Shown here in pieces: positions 1 to 9,178 of a stretch of DNA of 64,000 nt. This DNA is from Lichenicoccus roseus (GTDB lineage Bacteria; Pseudomonadota; Alphaproteobacteria; Acetobacterales; Acetobacteraceae). The notes under the pieces were generated by a model. The model did no database searches, was not told where the DNA came from, and saw only the letters and a program-made list of their open reading frames with translations. Position numbers and translations under genes: made by a program. The DNA lies in assembly GCF_005844085.1 (NCBI RefSeq), contig NZ_VCDI01000002.1, forward strand, positions 1 to 64,000. The letters run 5' to 3'. Position 1 is the first letter of the stretch. Each line of letters starts with the position of its first letter.

Positions 1-346
<346 letters not shown>

Positions 347-577
347 CTAGTGATCCTTGCCACGTCCGGTGGCGGCCTGCAGCTCGTCGATCCGCTTCGA
401 TGCCTCACCCTTGGTGAGGGACGGGTCGAACTCCTCGTTCGCCTCCGTGCAGAGCGTCTTGAGATAGGAGGCTTGCGCCCCGGTCATGGTCTCCCCGCCG
501 GTCGCCCAGTCGCTCGGATCCTTTTCGGTGTTCGACGGCAGCGCCTGCTCGTTCACCGTGTTCTTGTTTGCTGTCAT
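347..577 (-). CDS. DUF3072 family small protein
   Basis: A 76-residue protein of unknown function. The core, with a DPSDW motif near residue 20, TGAQASYLKTL in the middle and a closing SKRIDEL segment, matches my memory of the DUF3072 family. That family consists of 55-80 residue soluble, acidic proteins common in high-GC bacteria. There is no signal peptide or membrane segment, so it is probably cytoplasmic. The first 20 residues are low-complexity and polar. It lies downstream of comM on the same strand, 84 bp away, and could be read through from it or carry its own promoter. No strong Shine-Dalgarno is visible ahead of the ATG. Confidence 0.75.
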   Translation of the reverse strand: MTANKNTVNEQALPSNTEKDPSDWATGGETMTGAQASYLKTLCTEANEEFDPSLTKGEASKRIDELQAATGRGKDH

Positions 578-661
578 GTCGACAGGACGTTCATGTTCCT
601 GTTTAGTTCCGGAGCCAGCATCGGCCGTCGCATCAAGAGCCGGTGATGATGCCTCGCCTGC

Positions 662-2155
662 TCAACCGCTACCGGGAAAGCGGTGCCGGTAACCAAGCGC
701 CTCCGCGACATGGGTCCGCTCGACCTCGATACAGCCGATCAGGTCGGCGATGGTCCGCGCCACCCGGAGCAGCCTTGTGTAGCCGCGCGCCGACAGGTGC
801 AGCTTCTCGGCCGCCTGCTCGGCGAGCATCCGCGCCAGAGCCGAGACCGCCAGGGCCTCCAGCCCCGCCTCCGCGTTGGACAGGCCACCCTGCCGCGCAT
901 GCTGGCGTGCGCGCCCGGCCTCGACCCGGCCCGCGACCACCTGCGTGGTCTCGCCGGTGGGCGCGCGCGCAATCTCGGCGATCGGCACCGGCTGCACCTG
1001 CACGCAAAGATCGATACGGTCCAGCATCGGGCCGCTGATCTTGCCAAGGTATTCCTCGCCGCAGCGCGGCGCCCGGCCGCATTCCCGACTGGCATCGCCA
1101 AGGTAGCCGCACCGGCAGGGGTTCATCGCGGCGACCAGCTGGAACCGGGCCGGATAGGTCACGTGCGCCGCCGCCCGTGCGACGGTGGTGCGGCCGGTCT
1201 CCATGGGCGCCCGCAGCGCTTCCATCGACTGGCGCGGCAGCTCCGGCATCTCGTCCAGGAACAGCACGCCGCGATGGGCCAGGCTGACCTCGCCGGGCCG
1301 CGCCCGCGGACCGCCGCCGATGATCGCCGCCTGGCTCGCCGAATGATGCGGCTCGCGGAACGGCGGCCGCTTGATCAGCTTGCCCTCGGTGAGCTGGCCG
1401 GCGACGCTGTGGATGGCGCTCACCTCGAGTGCCTCCGCCGCGGTGAGGTTCGGCAACAGCCCGGCGAGCCGCGCCGCCAGCATCGACTTCCCGGCCCCCG
1501 GTGGTCCCACCATCATCAAGCTGTGGCCGCCGGCGGCGCAGATCTCCAGCGCCCGCTTGGCGCTCTCCATGCCCTTCACCTCGCACAGGTCCGGCATGTG
1601 CGGCGTGGGCGCGCTGCCCGGCAGCGCCGGCGGACTCAGCACCTGGCTGCCACGGAAATGGTTCATCAAAGACAAGAGGTCAGGGGTCGCCAGCACCTCG
1701 ACCTCGCCGCCCCACGCCGCCTCGCCGCCTTGCTGCCGGGCGCAGATCAGCCCCAGCCCGAGCGCGCTCGCGCCGAGTGCCGCCGGCAGCACGCCGGTCA
1801 CCGGATTGACCCGACCGTCGAGCGACAGCTCTCCCATGGCGGCGTAGCCGGCGATCTCGTCGCGCGGCAGCACCTCCATCGCCGCCAGCACGCCGAGCGC
1901 GATGGCGAGATCGAAATGGCTGCCTTCCTTCTGCAGGTCGGCGGGGGCGAGGTTGACCAGGATGCGCTTGGGCGGCAGCGACAGCCCCATCGCGGTCAGC
2001 GCCGCGCGCACCCGCTCGCGCGCCTCGGCGACGGCCTTGTCGGCCAGGCCCACGATCAGGAAGGCCGGCAGGCCACTGGAGATCTGCACCTCGACATCCA
2101 CCGGCACCGCCTCGATGCCGGAAAAGGCGAAGCTGCGTATGCGGGCGATCGGCAT
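662..2155 (-). CDS. comM: YifB/ComM family Mg-chelatase-like AAA+ ATPase
   Basis: A 497-residue AAA+ protein of the YifB/ComM family, the usual length. In naturally competent bacteria ComM is a hexameric helicase that promotes branch migration of incoming DNA. Many non-competent species keep it, so competence here is inference. The N-terminal Lon-protease-like domain begins MPIARIRSFAF. A Walker A GPPGAGKS and Walker B LFLDEMPE follow, then the family's cysteine cluster (NPCRCGYLGD ... CGRAPRCGEEY) and a C-terminal Mg-chelatase helical domain. I chose the ATG at 2155 because the conserved N-terminus starts there. The same frame stays open upstream through serA, but that extension is a GC-rich shadow. 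It lies 95 bp downstream of serA. Confidence 0.93.
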   Translation of the reverse strand: MPIARIRSFAFSGIEAVPVDVEVQISSGLPAFLIVGLADKAVAEARERVRAALTAMGLSLPPKRILVNLAPADLQKEGSHFDLAIALGVLAAMEVLPRDEIAGYAAMGELSLDGRVNPVTGVLPAALGASALGLGLICARQQGGEAAWGGEVEVLATPDLLSLMNHFRGSQVLSPPALPGSAPTPHMPDLCEVKGMESAKRALEICAAGGHSLMMVGPPGAGKSMLAARLAGLLPNLTAAEALEVSAIHSVAGQLTEGKLIKRPPFREPHHSASQAAIIGGGPRARPGEVSLAHRGVLFLDEMPELPRQSMEALRAPMETGRTTVARAAAHVTYPARFQLVAAMNPCRCGYLGDASRECGRAPRCGEEYLGKISGPMLDRIDLCVQVQPVPIAEIARAPTGETTQVVAGRVEAGRARQHARQGGLSNAEAGLEALAVSALARMLAEQAAEKLHLSARGYTRLLRVARTIADLIGCIEVERTHVAEALGYRHRFPGSG

Positions 2156-2250
2156 CGGTACGGGAACCTTGCAGCCTGGTGCCGTCAGGACGGCGTGGGC
2201 GCAGTGTGCTCCCGCGAGGTAAAGGACCGGTTGACGCGGCCCCGCGGAAC

Positions 2251-3498
2251 CTACCGCCGCTGGTAGAGCAGCCGCGCCCGCACCGTGCCGTCCAGCGCGC
2301 GCAGCTGGTCCAGCAGCTGCACCGCATCCGCGCGATCGGTGTCGGCTTCCACCACCACATAGCCGATCTCGGCATCGGTCTCGAGATACTGCGCCGCGAT
2401 GTTCACCCCGGCGCGCGAGAAGATGTCGTTGATCTTGCCGAGTATGCCTGGAACGTTGCGATGCACGTGCATGAAGCGGGTGCCGCGCGGGCGCGACGGC
2501 AGCTGCACCTCGGGGAAGTTCACCGCCCCCAGCGTGGCGCCGACATCGCTGTAGCCGATCAGCTTGCGCGCCACCTCTACGCCGATGCGGTCCTGCGCCT
2601 CCGCCGTCGACCCGCCGATGTGCGGGGTCAGGATGACGTTGTCGAGCCCCTGCAGCGGCGTCTCGAAGCGCTCGTTGTTGCTGCGGGGCTCGCTCGGAAA
2701 CACGTCGACCGCCGCCCCCAGCAGGTGCCGGTCGCGCAGCGCCGCCGCCAGCGCCTCGAGATCGACGACATGGCCGCGTGCGTTGTTGAGCAGGAAGCTG
2801 CCGGGCTTCATGCGCCGGATCTGGCTCTCGCCGAACAGGCCGCGGGTTTCCGGCGTTTCCGGCGTGTGGATGCTGACCACGTCGCTCTCCGCCAGCAGCG
2901 CGTCCAGCGTCGGCGCCGCGCTGGCATTGCCGTGACCGAGCTTGTCGATCACGTCGTGATAGATCACCCGCATGCCGAAGGCTTCCGCCAGCACCGAGAG
3001 CTGGCTGCCGATGCTGCCGTAGCCCACGATGCCCAGCACCTTGCCGCGCACTTCCCAGCTGTCGGCGGCGGACTTGTCCCAGACGCCGGCGTGCGCGGCG
3101 ACGGATTTCGGGAAGATCCGCCGCATCAGCATGACGATCTCGCCCATGACCAGTTCGGCGACGGAACGGGTGTTGCTGAACGGCGCGTTGAACACCGGTA
3201 TCCCTCGTGCGCGGGCGGCGCCGAGCGCCACCTGGTTGGTGCCGATGCAGAAGCAGCCGACCGCGACCAGCTTGTCGGCGTGAGCGAACACCGCCTCGCT
3301 GAGCTGGGTGCGGCTGCGTATGCCGATGACATGCACGCCTTCGACGGCGTCGAGCAGCGCCTGGCCCTCGAGGGCTCCGGGCAGGGCGGTGATCGTGGTG
3401 TAGCCGCTCGACCGCAGCAGCTCGACCGCGCTCTGGTGCACACCTTCGAGCAGCAGGATCTTGATCCGGTCCTTGGACAGGGAGAGCTGGCTGGTCAT
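2251..3498 (-). CDS. serA: D-3-phosphoglycerate dehydrogenase with ACT domain
   Basis: A 415-residue NAD-dependent dehydrogenase that makes 3-phosphohydroxypyruvate, the first committed step of serine synthesis. The layout matches the short E. coli-type SerA (about 410 residues): a split substrate-binding domain, a Rossmann core with GIVGYGSIGSQ, the catalytic Arg/Glu region (NNARG, VDVFPSEP), the PHIGGST histidine segment, and one C-terminal ACT domain starting around HVHRNVPGILG. The ACT domain normally gives feedback inhibition by serine. The start ATG is preceded by AGGA at a normal distance. It is flanked on the same strand by hisN upstream and comM downstream. Confidence 0.95.
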   Translation of the reverse strand: MTSQLSLSKDRIKILLLEGVHQSAVELLRSSGYTTITALPGALEGQALLDAVEGVHVIGIRSRTQLSEAVFAHADKLVAVGCFCIGTNQVALGAARARGIPVFNAPFSNTRSVAELVMGEIVMLMRRIFPKSVAAHAGVWDKSAADSWEVRGKVLGIVGYGSIGSQLSVLAEAFGMRVIYHDVIDKLGHGNASAAPTLDALLAESDVVSIHTPETPETRGLFGESQIRRMKPGSFLLNNARGHVVDLEALAAALRDRHLLGAAVDVFPSEPRSNNERFETPLQGLDNVILTPHIGGSTAEAQDRIGVEVARKLIGYSDVGATLGAVNFPEVQLPSRPRGTRFMHVHRNVPGILGKINDIFSRAGVNIAAQYLETDAEIGYVVVEADTDRADAVQLLDQLRALDGTVRARLLYQRR

Positions 3499-3553
3499 GG
3501 CAGGTCCTGGTCTGGTGGCGGCCGCGCGTCGGCCGCGCCGTCACATAGAGCGA

Positions 3554-4354
3554 TCAGGAGCGTTGGGCGAGTGCGTCCACTGCAGGGCCGAGCAGCGCCG
3601 GATCGCCGACCGCGAGCACGGTGCCGTCGCCGTCCGGCCGCAGCGGGCGGCCCTGCCAGTCTGTGATGCGTCCGCCGGCGCCCTCGACGACCGGCACCAG
3701 GGCAGCCCAGTCCCACGGCTGCATGGTGCATTCGGCGATGATGTCGATCTGGCCGAGCGCCAGCAGGCCGTAGGCGTAGCAGTCGCCGCCCCAGCTGGCG
3801 CGCTTCACCTGCCGCCGCAGGGCGGTCCAGCGTGGGAGGTCGTCGCCCTGCAGCATCTCCGGCGAGGTGCACGACAGCTCGGCGTCGGCAAGCGCCGGGC
3901 AGCGGCGGGTGCCGATGTCCGACCGTCCGCCCTGCAGCACGCCTGGGCGGTAGCTGGTCGTGCCGCCGCTCCGGGCGGTCCAGCGCTCGCCGGTGATCGG
4001 CTGGTCGAGCACGCCGAGCACCGGCACGCCGTCCTCCAGCAGGGCAACCAGGATGCCGAAGCTGGGCCGGCCGGTGATGAAGGCGCGGGTGCCGTCGATC
4101 GGGTCGAGCACCCAGCGATGCCGCGCCTGCGGGCGGTCGAGGCCGAACTCCTCGCCGAGGATGCCGTGCTCCGGCAGCCGCTCGGCCAGCACGGCGCGCA
4201 TCGCCTGCTCGGCGGTGCGGTCGGCGATGGTGACCGGGCTGGCATCCGACTTCTCCTGCGTTGCCAGCTTCGCCCGGAAGAACGGCCGGACCACGCAGGC
4301 GGCCACATCGGCCGCCGCCTCCGCCGCCTGCAGCCAGCGCTCGGTTTCGGTCAT
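3554..4354 (-). CDS. hisN: Histidinol-phosphatase, inositol-monophosphatase type
   Basis: A 266-residue metal-dependent phosphatase of the inositol monophosphatase fold. The HisN subgroup removes phosphate from histidinol phosphate in histidine synthesis. Visible signatures are the EEFG metal ligand, the WVLDPIDGTRAF metal-binding motif and the WDWAALVPVVEGAGG motif near the C-terminus. The FITGRPSFG segment after the DPIDGT motif is typical of HisN rather than CysQ or SuhB, but substrate cannot be proved from sequence. The gene starts 13 bp after the stop of the cytochrome gene and ends 55 bp before serA, so the three probably share a transcript. No other his genes are in the window. Confidence 0.85.
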   Translation of the reverse strand: MTETERWLQAAEAAADVAACVVRPFFRAKLATQEKSDASPVTIADRTAEQAMRAVLAERLPEHGILGEEFGLDRPQARHRWVLDPIDGTRAFITGRPSFGILVALLEDGVPVLGVLDQPITGERWTARSGGTTSYRPGVLQGGRSDIGTRRCPALADAELSCTSPEMLQGDDLPRWTALRRQVKRASWGGDCYAYGLLALGQIDIIAECTMQPWDWAALVPVVEGAGGRITDWQGRPLRPDGDGTVLAVGDPALLGPAVDALAQRS

Positions 4355-4367
4355 CCCATGCCGGCCG

Positions 4368-5369
4368 TTATTTGTGGGCGCCCTGGCCCGGCTTGTCGGC
4401 GCCGCCCGCGCCGGCGCCCGAGATCGGATGCGGGTTCGGCGACAGGCTGCGCAGGTAGGCCACCACCGCGGCGCGCTGCTTCTCGCTGGGAATGCCGGCG
4501 AACCCCATCTTGTTGCCCGGTGCGTAGCCGCGCGGGTCGGTCAGCCAGGCGTTCAGGTTCGCGTAGGTCCAGGCGGCGTGCTTGGCGGTGAGCGCTGCCG
4601 AGTAGCTGTAGCCGGGTGCCGCGGCGATCGCCCTGTCCACCACGTTGTACAGGTTCGGCCCGACCAGGGCGGCGCCGCCCTGGTCGAAGCTGTGGCAGGC
4701 GCCGCAATAACGCCCCGCCGCGGCCTCGCCGAGCTTGGGGTCGGCATGGCCGACCTCCTCCGCGAAGGATGGTCCGGCCGGGGCTGCGGGTGCGCTCCCC
4801 GCGGCGGCGGTGGCGGCTGCGGCGGGCGCCTCCTTCGGCACCGGCGGCAGAGGCTGCGGGCTGTCCGACAGGGTGCGCAGGTAGTCGACGACGTCGGCGC
4901 GCTGGCGACCGTTGGCGATGCCGGCGAACGCCATCTTGGTGCCGGGGGCGTAGGCCTTCGGATCCTTGAGCCAGGCGCTCATGTCATCGAACGTCCACTT
5001 CCCGTGGTGCGCCTTCAGCCCGGCGGAGAAATCGTAGCCGTCGCCTTCCGCGATCGGCGCCATCACCACGTTGTAGAGGTTCGGCCCGACCATGGTGGCG
5101 CCGCCCTTGTTGAAGCTGTGGCAGGCGCCGCACAGCTTCGCCGCGTCGGACTGCCCTTTCGCGGGATCGGCATGCGCGAGCAGGGCGGCGATCGGCACCT
5201 CGCGCGGTGCGGCCGATACGCCCTCGGGCAGGGCGCTGACGATGGCGAACGCCGGATGCTCGGGGCGTGGCGAGTGGATCAGCTTGCCGCCGAGCACGCC
5301 GCCGAGCCCGAACACGATGCCCGCGGTGAGGAAGGCGGCCATGATCTTGTTAAGCTCGGTGCTGTCCAT
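4368..5369 (-). CDS. Membrane-anchored cytochrome c with two CycM-like domains
   Basis: A 333-residue electron carrier with an N-terminal signal anchor (residues 8-30) and two class I cytochrome c domains in tandem. The first heme site is C80-G-A-C83-H84 with distal Met146 in PGTKM. The second is C222-G-A-C225-H226 with a distal Met in PGNKM. An alanine/proline-rich linker (about 176-202) joins the domains. CycM/cytochrome c552 homologues usually have one such domain and pass electrons from the bc1 complex to a terminal oxidase, so this is a duplicated, fused form. It should sit in the periplasm, tethered to the inner membrane. It is divergent from kdsB-pheA and starts a minus-strand run into hisN. 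Confidence 0.9.
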   Translation of the reverse strand: MDSTELNKIMAAFLTAGIVFGLGGVLGGKLIHSPRPEHPAFAIVSALPEGVSAAPREVPIAALLAHADPAKGQSDAAKLCGACHSFNKGGATMVGPNLYNVVMAPIAEGDGYDFSAGLKAHHGKWTFDDMSAWLKDPKAYAPGTKMAFAGIANGRQRADVVDYLRTLSDSPQPLPPVPKEAPAAAATAAAGSAPAAPAGPSFAEEVGHADPKLGEAAAGRYCGACHSFDQGGAALVGPNLYNVVDRAIAAAPGYSYSAALTAKHAAWTYANLNAWLTDPRGYAPGNKMGFAGIPSEKQRAAVVAYLRSLSPNPHPISGAGAGGADKPGQGAHK

Positions 5370-5536
5370 GCCGGACTCGGATCCCCTGCCGCCGCTCAGC
5401 TGATCGCCAACCGCCGCACGTTGCGCTGCGTGGAGGTCGTTCCTAAGGTGGGTTGAACCCTATGCGAAGCCTCGGGGGGCGGCAACCGGGCCGCCATCCC
5501 GCGCCCCGCCATGTCCGAGTGCCGGTCAGATCCTCG

Positions 5537-6280
5537 ATGAACCCTCTCATCCTCATTCCGGCGCGCATGGCGTCCACCCGCCTGCCGGGCAAGCCGCTCG
5601 CCCTGATCGGCGGCCGGCCGATGATCCTGCATGTCCTGGAACGGGCGCATGCTGCCGCCATCGGGCCGGTCGCGGTGGCGGTGTGCGACGCCGATGTCCA
5701 TGCGGTGGTGCGCGACGCCGGCGGCGTCGCGGTGATGACCGATCCCGCCCTGCCATCCGGGTCCGATCGCGTGCACGCAGCCGCCGAGGCGCTCGATCCG
5801 GGGGGGCGGCACGACATCGTCGTCAACCTGCAGGGCGATCTGCCGGGCCTGCCGCCGGAGGATCTGGGCGCCGTGCTCGGGCCGCTCGGCGCGGGGATCG
5901 ACCGCTACGACATCGCCACCCTGGTGACGCCGATCACCAGCCCGGAAGAGGCGCAGGCGGCGTCCGTGGTGAAGGCGGCGTGCGCGTTCGGACCGGGCGC
6001 GGGCCATGCGGCGGCGCTGTATTTCTCGCGCGCCGCGATCCCGTGGGGCGACGGGCCGCTGTGGCACCATGTCGGCGTGTATGCCTACCGCCGCGACGCG
6101 TTGCGCCGGTTCGTGTCGCTGCCGGAAAGCCCGCTCGAGCAGCGCGAGAAACTCGAACAGCTGCGCGCGCTCGAGGCCGGCATGCGGATCGGCTGCGCGC
6201 GCGTGGCGTCACCGCCGTTCGGGGTCGATACGCCGGAGGATCTCGAGCGTGCACGCCGGGCGATCGGAGCCCGCGCATGA
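5537..6280 (+). CDS. kdsB: 3-deoxy-manno-octulosonate cytidylyltransferase
   Basis: A 247-residue CMP-KDO synthetase that activates KDO with CTP before its transfer to lipid A. The N-terminus LILIPARMASTRLPGKPL is the nucleotide-binding signature. DPALPSGSDR, VVNLQGDLPGL and the HVGVYAYRR segment are further family motifs, and the length is normal (about 245-250). I placed the start at the ATG at 5537, just before the conserved ILIPAR segment. The frame is open 28 codons further upstream, but that stretch resembles nothing. The stop overlaps the pheA start by four bases (ATGA), indicating translational coupling. Confidence 0.94.
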   Translation: MNPLILIPARMASTRLPGKPLALIGGRPMILHVLERAHAAAIGPVAVAVCDADVHAVVRDAGGVAVMTDPALPSGSDRVHAAAEALDPGGRHDIVVNLQGDLPGLPPEDLGAVLGPLGAGIDRYDIATLVTPITSPEEAQAASVVKAACAFGPGAGHAAALYFSRAAIPWGDGPLWHHVGVYAYRRDALRRFVSLPESPLEQREKLEQLRALEAGMRIGCARVASPPFGVDTPEDLERARRAIGARA

Positions 6281-7125
6281 TCACCCCGCGACGGATCGCG
6301 TTCCAGGGACAGCGTGGCGCCTATTCCGACCTCGCCTGCCGCAATGCCTATCCGGGCTGCGAGACGGTGCCGTGCGCCAGCTTCGCGATCGCGATCGACA
6401 CCGTGCATGACGGCGGCGCCGACCTCGCCATGCTGGCCTGCGAGAACAGCCTGGCCGGACGGGTGCCCGACATCCACACGCTGCTGCCCGAGGCCGGGCT
6501 GCATATCGTCGGCGAGCAGTTCCAGCGCGTCGAGCACTGCCTGATCGGCGTGCCGGGTGCGACGATCGCCGACATCCGGCGGCTGCATACTCATCCGGTG
6601 GCGATGGGGCAGGTGCGCGGCCTGATACGCGAGCTTGGCGTCGAGCCGGTGATCGAGACCGACACGGCGGGATCGGTGGCGCTGATCGCCCAATGGGGAC
6701 GCATCGAGGACGCCGCGATCGCCTCCTCGCTGGCGGCCGAGCTGCACGGCATGCGGATCCTGCGTCGCAACGTCGAGGATGCCGCGCACAACACCACGCG
6801 GTTCTATATCGCCGCCCGCGAGCCGCGTCCGGTCGCACCGGACGTGCCCGGCACCATGACGACGATCCTGTTCCGTGTCCGCAACGTGCCCGCCGCGCTG
6901 TATAAGGCGATGGGCGGCTTCGCCACCAACGGGGTGAACATGACGCGGCTGGAGAGCTACATGCTCGAAGGCAGCTTCACCGCGACGCAGTTCCTCGCCG
7001 ATGTGGACGGTCATCCGGAAGAGACCGGCCTGCGCCATGCGCTCGACGAGCTGGCATTCTTTTCCGACGAGCTGCGCATCCTCGGCACTTATCCGCGCTC
7101 GCCGTTCCGGGATCGCGCGACCTGA
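6277..7125 (+). CDS. pheA: Prephenate dehydratase
   Basis: A 282-residue monofunctional prephenate dehydratase that converts prephenate to phenylpyruvate for phenylalanine synthesis. It opens with RIAFQGQRGAYSDLA. The catalytic domain carries the ENS motif (ACENSLAG) and the NTTRF motif (HNTTRFYI). The C-terminal ACT domain begins around TTILFRVRN and includes the ESYM stretch equivalent to the ESRP motif that binds phenylalanine in relatives, so feedback inhibition is likely. There is no chorismate mutase domain. Its ATG overlaps the TGA of kdsB (ATGA). The kdsB-pheA order next to a divergent CycM-type cytochrome is an arrangement I recall from other Rhodospirillales. Confidence 0.94.
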   Translation: MITPRRIAFQGQRGAYSDLACRNAYPGCETVPCASFAIAIDTVHDGGADLAMLACENSLAGRVPDIHTLLPEAGLHIVGEQFQRVEHCLIGVPGATIADIRRLHTHPVAMGQVRGLIRELGVEPVIETDTAGSVALIAQWGRIEDAAIASSLAAELHGMRILRRNVEDAAHNTTRFYIAAREPRPVAPDVPGTMTTILFRVRNVPAALYKAMGGFATNGVNMTRLESYMLEGSFTATQFLADVDGHPEETGLRHALDELAFFSDELRILGTYPRSPFRDRAT

Positions 7126-7231
7126 TCATGGCGACAGGTGCGGGAGCCGGTCGAGGTCGAGATCCGGTCCACGCCGATCTCACCATCGCCTGGGATGCCG
7201 CTTCCGGACCCGGCTCAGGCGTTCCGGCCGC

Positions 7232-8254
7232 ATGACCAGACTGTTGCCGATCCTCCTCGCGGTCCTGCTGATCGCCCACCCGTCCCGGGCCGCCGCGCCC
7301 TGGCCTGATCCGGACAGCGTGAGCCACGTGACACCGCAGGAGGTGACGCTCGACAGCAGCGATCCCTTCATGCCGTCCGATATCGGGCGCGCTCCGGCCC
7401 GGCACGTGCGGGCGATGCTCTACCTGCCGCCGGGCGTCCCGCCGCGACACCCTGTCCCCGCGGTGGTGCTGCTGCACGGTTCGGTGGGCAACTACGAGGA
7501 ACGCGGCTTTCGCTACGGCCTGCCGCTCGCCGCACGCGGCGTTGCGGTGCTGGTGGTCGAGACCTATGCGTCGCGCACCAATCTCGCCACCTCCTTCATC
7601 GGCCGCGCGTTGCACATCACCGAGACGATGTTCGACGCCGACGCCTATGCCGGCCTGCGCTTCCTGTCGCGCCGCCCGGACATCGACGCATCGCACGTGG
7701 CGCTGATGGGCTTCTCCTATGGCGGCATGGCGACGACGTATGCGCTCTACGACACCATCGCCGACCGGCTGGTGCCGCATGGCCCGCATTTCGCTGCCCA
7801 CATCGCCTACTACACGCCCTGCATCGCCCGCTTCGACGACAGCCGCACCACCGGGGCGCCACTGCTGATGCTGTATGGCGGGCGCGACCAGCTGATCCAT
7901 CCGGACCGCTGCGGCGAGATCGCCAACGACCTGCGCCAGGGCGGCAGCGTGGTCACCATCATCGACTATCCGCGGGCGGTGCATCAGTGGGACGGCGAGA
8001 TGCAGCCGCGGCTGATCGGACGGCACCTGGCCGACTGCCGGTTCCGGGTCGATCGCTACGGCATCGTGCATGATGCCGGCACCGGGGTCGCGATGGGCGG
8101 CTGGCTGATGCGTGGCCTGGTGCTGGCGGCCTGCACCGGCAGCCGCCCCTGGCCGATCGGACGCGACGAGACGGTGGTGGCGCAGTCCGACCGGGACCTG
8201 CTGCGCTTCCTGGCCCATACCCTCGACGATCCTGGCCTCGCCCCCGGCGGGTAG
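7232..8254 (+). CDS. Exported dienelactone-hydrolase-like alpha/beta hydrolase
   Basis: A 340-residue alpha/beta hydrolase with an N-terminal signal peptide (MTRLLPILLAVLLIAHPSRAAA), so it is probably periplasmic. It matches the dienelactone hydrolase family in fold: oxyanion region VVLLHGSVGNYEE, nucleophile elbow GFSYGG, the acid in LYGGRDQLI and the histidine in RAVHQW. Two extra cysteines (YTPCIARF, DRCGEI) could form a disulfide. The substrate is unknown; the classical dienelactone cleft uses Cys rather than Ser, so a general esterase is equally possible. The ATG at 7232 is chosen because the signal peptide begins there. It lies 106 bp after pheA and faces the MetF-like gene. Confidence 0.8.
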   Translation: MTRLLPILLAVLLIAHPSRAAAPWPDPDSVSHVTPQEVTLDSSDPFMPSDIGRAPARHVRAMLYLPPGVPPRHPVPAVVLLHGSVGNYEERGFRYGLPLAARGVAVLVVETYASRTNLATSFIGRALHITETMFDADAYAGLRFLSRRPDIDASHVALMGFSYGGMATTYALYDTIADRLVPHGPHFAAHIAYYTPCIARFDDSRTTGAPLLMLYGGRDQLIHPDRCGEIANDLRQGGSVVTIIDYPRAVHQWDGEMQPRLIGRHLADCRFRVDRYGIVHDAGTGVAMGGWLMRGLVLAACTGSRPWPIGRDETVVAQSDRDLLRFLAHTLDDPGLAPGG

Positions 8255-8276
8255 CCTCGTCTTCCGGCAGCCTGCC

Positions 8277-8303
8277 AGAGCATGATCCGATCGATCATGC
8301 TCT
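8277..8303. repeat. REP-like palindrome, possible bidirectional terminator
   Basis: A perfect 11-bp inverted repeat (AGAGCATGATC and its complement) with a 5-base loop lies between two convergent genes. A second, shorter hairpin (GCGGC-ctta-GCCGC) follows at 8321-8334. The position suits a two-way transcription terminator, although no T-run follows. The sequence and about 15 bases to its right resemble 30147-30183, which suggests a dispersed palindromic element. Confidence 0.5.
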
Positions 8304-8377
8304 GCTTGTCGTTCGGTGGAGCGGCCTTAGCCGCCACCCGGCATCGCAAGGCGATTTCCAGGGCGTCGGATGCTGCT

Positions 8378-9166
8378 CTAGCCGAGGAGGCCGGTCAGAT
8401 ACGATGCCATGTCGACGCGGATGGGCATGAAATAGACATGGCCGCCGATCTCCCGGACGCGCTGCACCGCCTGGGTTGCGAACGTGCGGCTCCATGACAG
8501 GTTCGGCGTGAAGCCGGCCGGAAAGATCACCCGGTTGGTGGTCTCCCAGTAGGCCTGCGACCGTGCTCCCAGCACCGGCGCGATGCCCCAGTAGACGGTC
8601 TGCCCGTGCAGCATCTCGGCGCACATTTCCAGAAGTCGTAGGTCGAACACCGGCTGCGTGAAGAAGCCGTCGGCGCCGGCATCGAGCTTGCGGTGGACCG
8701 CGGTCAGCTCGTCACGAAAGCCGAGCCGGTAGGGGTCGAAGGCCGCATAGACGCGCAGCCCGGGGCAACGCCGCTTGAAGCGGCGGATGATGTCCTCGCT
8801 GCTGTTCGGGTATGTGCGATGTCCCATGTCGTGCGGCGGATCGCCGCGTATGACCAGAACCTCGCCCAGTCCCGCCGCCAGGATGGCATCTTCCATCGGA
8901 AGATCATCTCCCGGGGGGATGTCGATCGCCCTGATGTGCGGGATGGAAGCCGGCAGGATGCTGCTGGTCAGCCGGCAGGCCTCCCAGCTGCGCAGCGGAA
9001 AGCGCATGAGGTCTGGAATGTTGAACGCAGCCGCCTCCGGCATGACGGATCGGGCAGTGCCGGCGTCCCGCAGCAGTTCCGTCTCGCCGCGCGGGATCAA
9101 CTCGATTGATATCCTCATCGGCACCTTGTCCGACACCAGGGGCGCATACGCAATCGATGCGGGCAT
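8378..9166 (-). CDS. Methylenetetrahydrofolate reductase-like protein
   Basis: A 262-residue TIM-barrel protein resembling the MetF family (about 280-300 residues), which interconverts methylene- and methyl-tetrahydrofolate using FAD. Supporting segments are the early ELIPRG strand, a VIRGDPP motif like the family's GDP loop, an YAAFDPYR strand and DGFFTQPVFD, which matches the FFTQ..FD barrel motif of MetF. Divergence from true MetF makes the physiological reaction uncertain. The start ATG has a strong GGGAGGGG just upstream, overlapping the stop of the preceding MetX-like gene 12 bp away, so the two are very likely co-translated. Confidence 0.7.
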   Translation of the reverse strand: MPASIAYAPLVSDKVPMRISIELIPRGETELLRDAGTARSVMPEAAAFNIPDLMRFPLRSWEACRLTSSILPASIPHIRAIDIPPGDDLPMEDAILAAGLGEVLVIRGDPPHDMGHRTYPNSSEDIIRRFKRRCPGLRVYAAFDPYRLGFRDELTAVHRKLDAGADGFFTQPVFDLRLLEMCAEMLHGQTVYWGIAPVLGARSQAYWETTNRVIFPAGFTPNLSWSRTFATQAVQRVREIGGHVYFMPIRVDMASYLTGLLG

Positions 9167-9178
9167 CAGCCCCTCCCG

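Noticed and set aside
662-3544. A 960-codon open frame that would fuse comM to sequence opposite the serA frame
   Set aside because: The conserved ComM protein begins at 2155, and the upstream part is an Arg/Ala/Gly-rich shadow of the serA reading frame.
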